A stretch of 64,000 nt of DNA, taken from assembly GCF_017573505.1 (NCBI RefSeq), contig NZ_JAGEOJ010000009.1:372001-436000 (forward strand), given 5' to 3'. A program made the translations under genes and the position numbers. Shown in pieces: positions 58,214 through 64,000 of this stretch (positions are counted from its first letter, which is position 1; the number at the start of each line of letters is the position of its first letter). The notes beneath the pieces were generated by a model. That model did no database searches, was not told where the DNA came from, and saw nothing but the letters and a program-made list of their open reading frames with translations. This DNA comes from Actinomadura barringtoniae. Lineage in GTDB: Bacteria; Actinomycetota; Actinomycetes; Streptosporangiales; Streptosporangiaceae.

Positions 58214-59632
58214 ATGTCCACCACGGTGTCCCCCCGCGCCATGGCGGCGGGGAAGGCCTCGCTGGCCGCCCTCGCGCTGCCGAGCGCCGCCACGCTGCTG
58301 GCGCTGATGAACTACACGGCGCCGATGGCGACCCTCACCGACACCGCGGCCGGCCTGCACGCGGGCGCCACGGCGCAGATCTGGCTGATGAGCTCGATCA
58401 GCCTCGGCCTCGCGGCCGCGCTGCTGGCGGTCGGGAGCCTGGCCGACGACCACGGCCGCAAGCGGCTGTTCGTGATCGGCGCGGTCGTCCTGGCCGTCTC
58501 CAGCGCGGCCTCCGCGCTGGCGCCGAACGCCACGATCTTCATCACCGGCCGCATCGTGCAGGGCGCCGCCAGCGCCGCGCTGCTCGCCACCGGGCTCGGC
58601 ATCATCGGTCACTCGTTCACCGGCCACGAACGCGCCCGCGCCGCAGGCGTCTGGGGCGCGATGCTCGGCCTCGGGATCGCGCTCGGCCCGATCGCCTCCG
58701 CCGCGCTGGCCGACCTCAGCGACTGGCGGCTCTGGTACTGGGTCACCCTCGTCGCGTCCGTCCTCCTGGCGATCGCCGCCGTACGCGCCCTGGACGAGTC
58801 ACGCGCGCAGCACCGCCGGGGACTGGACCTTCCCGGCCTGGTCACCATGAGCGCCGGAGTCGCCGCCCTGCTCACCGCCATCACCCTCGGCCGGACCGGC
58901 TGGACCCGTCCCGCCGTGCTGGCCCTCTTCGCCGTGGCCGCCGTGCTCCTGCTGGCGTTCGTCACGATCGAGTGGCGCCGCCGCGAGCCGATGCTCGACC
59001 TGGGGCTGTTCCGCCGCCCGCTGTTCCTGCTCTCGATCGTCGGCGCGATGGTCACGGGCCTCGCGGTCATCGGCGTGATGAGCTACCTGGCGACCGTCAT
59101 GGACCTGGCGCTCGGCCTCACCCCGTTCACCGCGGCCCTGGTCCTGGCGATCTGGTCGGGCATGTCGTTCCTCGCCGCGCTGCAGGCCCGGCGGCTGCCC
59201 GGACGCCTGTCCCCGCGCCACCTCCTGGCCATCGGCCTGCTGCTGAGCGCGGTCGGCGAGGTCGCCATGGCCGGTCTCAGCCCCGGCTCCCACTGGTGGC
59301 GACTGGTCCCCGGTCTCCTCGTGGCGGGCGTGGGCAGCGGTCTCGCGAACGCGATGCTGGCCCGCCTCGCCGTCGAGAGCGTCCCCGCCGACCGGGCGAG
59401 CATGGGCTCCGGCGCCAACAACACCGCCCGCTACATCGGCGCCTCGCTCGGCGTGGCGATGGCCGTCACCATCGCCACGAACGGCGTCCACGGTCACGGC
59501 CCCGACGCCGCCAAGGCCCTCACGCACGGCACGAGCATCGCGATGCTCGTCTCCGCCGCGCTGGCCCTGGCGGGTGCCGCGCTCGCCGCCCTCATCCGCG
59601 ATGACCGAGCCCGGCCAGCCGCCCGGCCATGA
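58214..59632 (+). CDS. MFS exporter (DHA2 type)
   Basis: A 472-residue transporter with about 14 helices. MNYTAPMATLTDTAAGLHAGATAQIWLMSSISLGL and GSLADDHGRKRLFVIG are DHA2 signatures, and AMLGLGIALGPIASAAL is motif C. GGAGTGA precedes the ATG at 58214. Divergence from an HxlR regulator with a shared operator suggests inducible efflux. It is not closely similar in detail to the exporter at 41586. Substrate unknown. Confidence 0.9.
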   Translation: MSTTVSPRAMAAGKASLAALALPSAATLLALMNYTAPMATLTDTAAGLHAGATAQIWLMSSISLGLAAALLAVGSLADDHGRKRLFVIGAVVLAVSSAASALAPNATIFITGRIVQGAASAALLATGLGIIGHSFTGHERARAAGVWGAMLGLGIALGPIASAALADLSDWRLWYWVTLVASVLLAIAAVRALDESRAQHRRGLDLPGLVTMSAGVAALLTAITLGRTGWTRPAVLALFAVAAVLLLAFVTIEWRRREPMLDLGLFRRPLFLLSIVGAMVTGLAVIGVMSYLATVMDLALGLTPFTAALVLAIWSGMSFLAALQARRLPGRLSPRHLLAIGLLLSAVGEVAMAGLSPGSHWWRLVPGLLVAGVGSGLANAMLARLAVESVPADRASMGSGANNTARYIGASLGVAMAVTIATNGVHGHGPDAAKALTHGTSIAMLVSAALALAGAALAALIRDDRARPAARP

Positions 59633-59674
59633 CCCGCGGGGAGACACGCGGCACTGGGACCCGCGGTTGCAGTG

Positions 59675-61108
59675 TCAGGCGAGTTCTTCGATGAACTCGG
59701 CGAGCTGGGTGAGGTTGCGGCACTCGTACATCGGCACCAGGTCGCCGTAGCGGGACGCGGCGGAGTCGCCGGTGTCCCATTGGCGGCGCGGTTCGGGGTT
59801 GAGCCAGTACGCGTGGCGGGCCGTTCCGGCCATGCGCTTCAGGATCGGCAGGGACAGCTCGCCGTAGTTGGAACGGGCGTCGCCGAGGATCAGCAGCGAG
59901 GTCTTGGAGTTGATCGCGTCGCCGTACTTCTCGTCGAAGACCTTGATGGCGTGGCCGTAGTTGCTGCGGCCGGTGATCCAGACCAGGTCGGCCTCCTCGG
60001 CCATCCGGGTCATCGCCTCGACGACGTCGGTGCCGGGGGCGAAGTATTTGGTGATCTCGTCGGTGGCGTCGATGAACGCGAACGCGCGGACCTTGCTGAA
60101 CTGCTCGCGCAGCGCGAACGTCAGCAGCAGCGTGAAGTGCGCGAACGCCGAGACCGAGTCGCTGGCGTCGCACAGGATCACCAGCTCGGGCTTGTGCGGG
60201 CGTCGCGGCCGGTGATGGGTGGTGATCGGCACGCCCCCGGTCGCCAGCGACGCCCGCACCGTGCGGCGGAAGTCCAGGCGGCCGCGGTTGCCGATGCGGT
60301 TGCGCTGCGCGAGGCGGGAGGCCAGCCGCCGGGCCAGCGGGTAGACCTCGCGGCGCAGCGCGGCCATGTCGGCGCGGGTGGCGGAGTTGAAGTCGAGGCG
60401 TTCCAGCGGCGGCCGGACGGCCAGGCGCGCGGTCCGCTCCACGCCGGTGTCCTCGGCGATGCGGCGGCGCACCTCGGCGGCGACCAGGTCCTCGAAGCGG
60501 GTGATGCGGTCGCGGAAGGTGCGGCGGGCGACCTGCTCGGCCATGCCGCCGCGGTCCTGGCCGGTGAGGACGGCCTCCAGCAGCCCGGCCATCAGCGTCT
60601 CGGGCGACATGGTGCGCAGCACCGAGGAGGAGAACCACGACTCCTGGCGGGGCGTCTGCCCGTACTCGGCGACGGCCGTGCGGGCGAACTGCCGCAGCCC
60701 CGGGTCGTCGCCCGCCAGCAGGAGCTCGAACAGCTCCGCGCGGCGCTGCTGCACCTCGGGGTCGAGGGCGGCCGGCGGGCGCCGTTCGCCCGGGTCGTGG
60801 CGGCGCAGCGGGCGGTCGCCGGGGCGCGCGGCCCCGTCCCCGAGCGCGGCGGGGAACCACAGGTCGAAGAGCGTGTCGAAGGTCTTGCGGTGAACGGGCC
60901 GCTTGACCAGCGTCGCGGCGTAGGCGGCGCGCAGCGACTCGCGTTCGACCAGGTCGATGACCTGCATCGCCCGTACGGCGTCCAGCCCCTCGGCGACCGA
61001 CACCGGCAGGCCCGCCTCGCGCAGCGCGGCGACGAAGGCGGTGTGCCGGTCGACGAGCGAGCGGCGCCCGCCCGCCTGCCGCTCGCCGGTCTCGGGAGGG
61101 TTCGGCAT
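59675..61108 (-). CDS. VWA-domain protein (CoxE-like)
   Basis: A 477-residue soluble protein. The N-terminal half is helical and Arg-rich. The C-terminal half is a von Willebrand A domain with the metal-ion site CDASDSVS (DxSxS) and LLILGDARSNYGE. This is the arrangement of CoxE-type proteins that work with a MoxR-like ATPase to insert metals or remodel proteins. The MoxR-type gene lies directly upstream with a five-base gap. No carbon monoxide dehydrogenase genes are in the window, so the client is unknown. Confidence 0.88.
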   Translation of the reverse strand: MPNPPETGERQAGGRRSLVDRHTAFVAALREAGLPVSVAEGLDAVRAMQVIDLVERESLRAAYAATLVKRPVHRKTFDTLFDLWFPAALGDGAARPGDRPLRRHDPGERRPPAALDPEVQQRRAELFELLLAGDDPGLRQFARTAVAEYGQTPRQESWFSSSVLRTMSPETLMAGLLEAVLTGQDRGGMAEQVARRTFRDRITRFEDLVAAEVRRRIAEDTGVERTARLAVRPPLERLDFNSATRADMAALRREVYPLARRLASRLAQRNRIGNRGRLDFRRTVRASLATGGVPITTHHRPRRPHKPELVILCDASDSVSAFAHFTLLLTFALREQFSKVRAFAFIDATDEITKYFAPGTDVVEAMTRMAEEADLVWITGRSNYGHAIKVFDEKYGDAINSKTSLLILGDARSNYGELSLPILKRMAGTARHAYWLNPEPRRQWDTGDSAASRYGDLVPMYECRNLTQLAEFIEELA

Positions 61109-61113
61109 GGCGA

Positions 61114-61992
61114 TCAGCCCTTGAGGCCGAGTTCCTTGGTGGCGCGCTCCTGGTCGGAGACGTGCTTGAGGACGACGCCGAGGGTGCGGGCGACGGCCTT
61201 CTCGTCCAGCTCGTCCAGGCCGAGGGCGAGCAGCGTGCGGGCCCAGTCGACGGTCTCGGCGATCGACGGCGCCTTCTTGATCTCCATGCCGCGCAGCGTG
61301 TTGACCGTGCGGACCAGCTGCTCGGCGAGTTCGGCCTCGATCCCGGGGACCTGGGCGAGCACGATGTCACGTTCCCGTTCGGGCGCGGGGTAGTCCAGGT
61401 GCAGGTAGAGGCAGCGGCGCTTCAGTGCCTCCGACAGCTCGCGGGCGGCGTTGGAGGTGAGGACGACGAACGGGCGGCGCACCGCGGTCAGCGTGCCGAG
61501 TTCGGGGATGGTGACCTGGAAGTCCGACAGCACCTCCAGCAGCAGGCCCTCGACCTCGACGTCGGCCTTGTCGGTCTCGTCGATCAGCAGCACCGTCGTG
61601 GTGGGGCGGCGGATGGCGGCCAGCAGCGGGCGTTCGAGCAGGAACTCGTCGGTGAAGATGTCGTCGTGGGTGGCGTCCCAGGCCTGGTCGGTCGGCGCGG
61701 CCTGGATCCGCAGCAGCTGCTTCTTGTAGTTCCACTCGTACAGCGCGCGGGCCTCGTCCAGGCCCTCGTAGCACTGCAGCCGGATCAGCTCGGCGGAGCC
61801 GGCCCGGGAGACCGCCTTGGCGAGCTCGGTCTTGCCCACCCCGGCCGGTCCCTCGACCAGCAGCGGCTTGCCGAGAGCCTGCGCCAGGTAGACCGTCGTG
61901 GCGATGGCGTCGTCGGTGAGGTAGCCCACCTCGCCCAGCCGCTGCGTGACGTCTTCGGGCGAGATGAACAGCGCGTCGGCGCTCAAGGTCAT
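61114..61992 (-). CDS. MoxR/CoxD-type AAA ATPase
   Basis: A 292-residue AAA+ ATPase. Walker A LLVEGPAGVGKTELAK, Walker B TVLLIDETDKAD, sensor 1 FVVLTSNAARELS, Arg finger region ALKRRCLYLHLDYP. It is the chaperone partner of the VWA protein encoded five bases downstream. Its start ATGA overlaps the lipoprotein stop by four bases. The ATG at 61992 follows the end of the lipoprotein gene; upstream codons in the frame belong to that gene. Confidence 0.9.
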   Translation of the reverse strand: MTLSADALFISPEDVTQRLGEVGYLTDDAIATTVYLAQALGKPLLVEGPAGVGKTELAKAVSRAGSAELIRLQCYEGLDEARALYEWNYKKQLLRIQAAPTDQAWDATHDDIFTDEFLLERPLLAAIRRPTTTVLLIDETDKADVEVEGLLLEVLSDFQVTIPELGTLTAVRRPFVVLTSNAARELSEALKRRCLYLHLDYPAPERERDIVLAQVPGIEAELAEQLVRTVNTLRGMEIKKAPSIAETVDWARTLLALGLDELDEKAVARTLGVVLKHVSDQERATKELGLKG

Positions 61993-62414
61993 GCTTTGGC
62001 CTTCGTGTAGGTCTGGTTGGTGCCGGCGAAGGTCAGCTTGGCGCCGCCGTCGGCGATCTCCACTCCCCAGTACGAGGAGGTCTGCGGGTCGCCGCCCTCC
62101 CAGGAGAAGCGGAACTTGCCCTTGCCCTCCGGGATCGCGGTGCCGCTCCACAGCGTGCGGCTCTGCTTGATCCAGACGCCGGTGCCGTCCGGCTTGAACT
62201 GGAAGTAGTCCTGCGCCTGCTGCGCGACCCAGCGGCCGACGAGCGGCTTCACCTGGTCGGGAGCGACCTTGGGCAGCGGGGCCAGCTTGGTCGTGTCCGC
62301 CGCGGGCTTGTCGGCGCTCTCCTTCTTGTCGCCGCCACCGCAGCCGGTGAGCAGCAGCGCGGCGGCGATGAACGCGCAGGCCAGGGACGCGGTCGAGCGG
62401 GGCCGCACTCTCAC
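61989..62414 (-). CDS. Small lipoprotein upstream of the MoxR gene
   Basis: A 141-residue lipoprotein. The signal peptide has a lipobox LTGC (about residues 22-25). The mature part has RWVAQQAQDYFQFKPDGTGVWIKQ and YWGVEIADGGAKLTFAG, a small beta barrel of unknown function. It starts with GTG at 62414, which has GGAGG upstream. Four-base overlap with the MoxR-type gene suggests that it is part of the same unit. Confidence 0.75.
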   Translation of the reverse strand: MRVRPRSTASLACAFIAAALLLTGCGGGDKKESADKPAADTTKLAPLPKVAPDQVKPLVGRWVAQQAQDYFQFKPDGTGVWIKQSRTLWSGTAIPEGKGKFRFSWEGGDPQTSSYWGVEIADGGAKLTFAGTNQTYTKAKA

Positions 62415-62555
62415 AGGGGACCTCCGGGGCACGAGGGAAGGAATCGGCATCTTACCGGCGCGTAGCCCGGTGGCCGGTCTCATCCCTGGGAGTGACGCGG
62501 CGTTTCGTCCTTGGGAGGGTGGCCGACGGCGCTCCCGCCCGCTTATAACCGAAGA

Positions 62556-62918
62556 ATGACGACACCTAGCCTGCCGCGCGACGAGCTCAAGGCGGCCCTT
62601 GCCGCACGCCAGGAGCTGGGCCACGAGTACGACGACGCCTTCGTCGAGTCGCTCGCCGAACGCATCGAGCAGACCCTGGCGGTACGGGCGGCGGGCCATC
62701 CGTACCCCGCCGCGTACCCGGCGCCGCCCGCGCCCGGCCCCCGCAGGGCCTCCTACGGCGGCGGGGCGGACCTGGCGCTGGCGATCATCTCGATGGTCGC
62801 GGCGATCCCGCTGAGCGCCATCGCGGTGGTGAACGCGGGCACCGGCGGGCTGTTCATCGTGCTGACCGCGATCGTGCTGATCAACTTCGCGCACGTGCTG
62901 CGTCCCCGGCGCGGCTGA
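62556..62918 (+). CDS. Small membrane protein
   Basis: A 120-residue protein. The N-terminus is acidic and helical (PRDELKAALAARQELGHEYDDAFVESLAERIEQTL), similar to DUF1707-type or integral-membrane-linked segments, then a Pro-rich linker and two membrane helices (LALAIISMVAAIPLSAIAVV; GGLFIVLTAIVLINFAHVL). A GAAG lies just before the ATG at 62556. It converges on the acyl-CoA dehydrogenase gene across a hairpin. No known function. Confidence 0.72.
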   Translation: MTTPSLPRDELKAALAARQELGHEYDDAFVESLAERIEQTLAVRAAGHPYPAAYPAPPAPGPRRASYGGGADLALAIISMVAAIPLSAIAVVNAGTGGLFIVLTAIVLINFAHVLRPRRG

Positions 62919-62920
62919 GC

Positions 62921-62957
62921 GGCGCGCGGCACACCGCCTTACGGCGGTCCGCCGCGC
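62921..62957. terminator. Hairpin between two convergent genes
   Basis: An inner stem ACCGCC-TTAC-GGCGGT is flanked by GGCGCGCGG and CCGCCGCGCC, which extend it. It lies between the small membrane protein gene and the acyl-CoA dehydrogenase gene and probably acts in both directions. Confidence 0.65.
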
Positions 62958-62997
62958 CCGCGCCCCCTCGCGCCGGGGATCGATCACAGCGGCCTCG

Positions 62998-64000
62998 TCA
63001 CTTCCCGGGCTCGGGGTCGCGGGGCAGGCCGAGCAGGCGCTCACCGATGATGTTGAGCTGGACCTCGGTCGTCCCGCCGTAGATCGTCATGGCCCGGCTG
63101 AACAGCATCGCCCGGGCGACGATGCCGCTCTGCGCCATCGGCACCTCGGTCGCCGCCGCCTCGCCCTGCGCCGCCCAGCAGTAGTCCGCGACGTCCTGGT
63201 TGAACTGGACGCCGAGCAGCTTGCGGACGCTGGCCTCGGCTCCGGGCTCCACGCCGTTCAGCTGCTTCAGCGTGGTGCGCAACCCGAGCAGGTCGATCGA
63301 CTGACCCTGGGCGACGAGCTTGCCGACCTCGGCCGCCCCGACCGCGTCCAGCTCCTTGCCCTTGAAGAACTCCAGCAGCTCGGGCACGCCCATGCCCATG
63401 CCGCCGCCGGTCGACAGCGACACCCGCTCGTTGGACAGCGTGTTGCGGGCGACCTGCCAGCCCTTGTCGACCTCGCCGACCACGCAGTCGTCGGGCACGA
63501 AGACGCTGTCCAGGAAGACCTCGTTGAAGATCGCCTCGCCGGTCAGCTCCTTGAGCGGCCGCACGTCGACGCCCTGCGACTTCATGTCGACCAGGAAGTA
63601 GGTGATGCCGTCGTGCTTGGCGGCGTCGGGGTTGGTGCGCGCGATGCAGAAGCCCCACTGCGCGAACTGGGCCACCGAGGTCCAGATCTTCTGGCCGGTG
63701 AGCTTCCAGCCGCCCTCGACCCGCTCGGCCTTCATCGACAGCGAGGCCAGGTCCGAGCCCGCGCCGGGCTCGGAGAACAGCTGGCACCACACCATCTCAC
63801 CGCGCAGCGTCGGCCGCAGGAAGCGCTCCTTCTGCTCCTCGCTGCCGTAGCGGACGAGCGAGGGCACCAGCCAGGCGCCGATCACCAGGTTGGGCGCCTT
63901 GACCTTGGCGGCCCGCAGCTCCTGCTGGATGAGGATCTGCTCGACCGGGCCCGCGCCGCGTCCCCAGGGCTCGGGGAAGTGCGGGACGGTCCAGCCCCGG
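62998..64000 (-). CDS. Acyl-CoA dehydrogenase, C-terminal part (5' end outside window)
   Basis: The last 333 residues or so of a flavin-dependent acyl-CoA dehydrogenase that desaturates CoA thioesters. Visible: WTVPHFPEPWG at the window edge, GEMVWCQLFSEPGAGSDLASL (FAD and substrate region), WKLTGQKIWTSVAQFAQWG, VDVRPLKELTGEAIFNEVFLDSVFVPDD, VARNTLSNERVSL and the C-terminal IYGGTTEVQLNIIGERLLGLP. The reading frame is open to position 64000, so the start is to the right. Substrate class cannot be fixed from the fragment. Confidence 0.92.
   Translation of the reverse strand, partial: RGWTVPHFPEPWGRGAGPVEQILIQQELRAAKVKAPNLVIGAWLVPSLVRYGSEEQKERFLRPTLRGEMVWCQLFSEPGAGSDLASLSMKAERVEGGWKLTGQKIWTSVAQFAQWGFCIARTNPDAAKHDGITYFLVDMKSQGVDVRPLKELTGEAIFNEVFLDSVFVPDDCVVGEVDKGWQVARNTLSNERVSLSTGGGMGMGVPELLEFFKGKELDAVGAAEVGKLVAQGQSIDLLGLRTTLKQLNGVEPGAEASVRKLLGVQFNQDVADYCWAAQGEAAATEVPMAQSGIVARAMLFSRAMTIYGGTTEVQLNIIGERLLGLPRDPEPGK

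Noticed and set aside
1-64000. tRNA or rRNA genes, CRISPR arrays, insertion sequences, prophage
   Set aside because: No cloverleaf with a GTTCRA loop and no spaced repeats, transposase motifs or integrase were recognised on reading.

Overview
The window is high-GC DNA (codon third positions almost all G or C) packed with genes on both strands. Many neighbouring genes overlap by ATGA, GTGA or TGATG. The content points to a filamentous actinomycete: an AfsR/SARP regulator, a mycothiol-dependent formaldehyde dehydrogenase, an F420-type luciferase-like oxidoreductase, a four-gene conservon, a latex clearing protein and a KstR-type operator. A Thermomonosporaceae member such as Actinomadura would fit, but that is inference. 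I see no tRNA, rRNA, CRISPR array, insertion sequence or phage module, and no gene-free stretch longer than about 220 bases.

Layout, left part. 218-3779: an intracellular-looking subtilase followed by a cobalamin-binding radical SAM enzyme of the RiPP-maturation type, with no obvious precursor gene. 3793-9804: an AfsR-like regulator, a soluble histidine kinase, an Lrp regulator divergent from an MFS exporter, and a P-loop protein. 9819-18122: a secreted lipase; an operon of SCP2-type thiolase, carotenoid oxygenase and tandem-HxlR regulator; a divergent thiolase that lacks two catalytic residues; and a TetR gene divergent from lcp, a rubber oxygenase. Two unrelated C=C cleaving oxygenases and two thiolases thus lie close together.

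18193-25849 is a catabolic island for a gallate-like compound. It holds a GntR regulator, a NitT/TauT-type ABC importer, and divergent genes for 4-oxalomesaconate hydratase (galB), CHA aldolase (galC), oxalomesaconate tautomerase (galD) and a VOC-type extradiol dioxygenase. Two TTGTCAAC-type operators sit between the arms. 25964-34799 is a long LacI-controlled operon: a secreted EEP-family hydrolase, a predicted jelly-roll protein, a small unknown, a complete Dpp-like ABC transporter and the LacI gene itself, behind a TTGACA promoter with a palindromic operator.

34810-37936 is a sulfotransferase, SDR and DUF1214 operon behind a perfect 20-bp KstR-like palindrome. 38020-41520 holds two roadblock proteins, a DUF4388-like protein and a membrane Ser/Thr kinase. 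41586-48227 holds an exporter, a geranyl diphosphate C-methyltransferase, a family 2B encapsulin shell protein, an acyl-CoA ligase and an LLM oxidoreductase. The encapsulin and methyltransferase are the two outer genes of a 2-methylisoborneol locus, but the cyclase that normally lies between them is absent.

48335-56501: mycothiol-dependent formaldehyde detoxification (mscR plus a metallo-beta-lactamase-fold hydrolase), a lipoprotein, a HAMP adenylate cyclase and a conservon (cvnA-D). 56598-64000: an SPW membrane protein with a TetR regulator, an HxlR regulator divergent from an MFS exporter around a strong inverted repeat, a lipoprotein/MoxR/VWA operon, a small membrane protein, and the C-terminal part of an acyl-CoA dehydrogenase running off the right edge.
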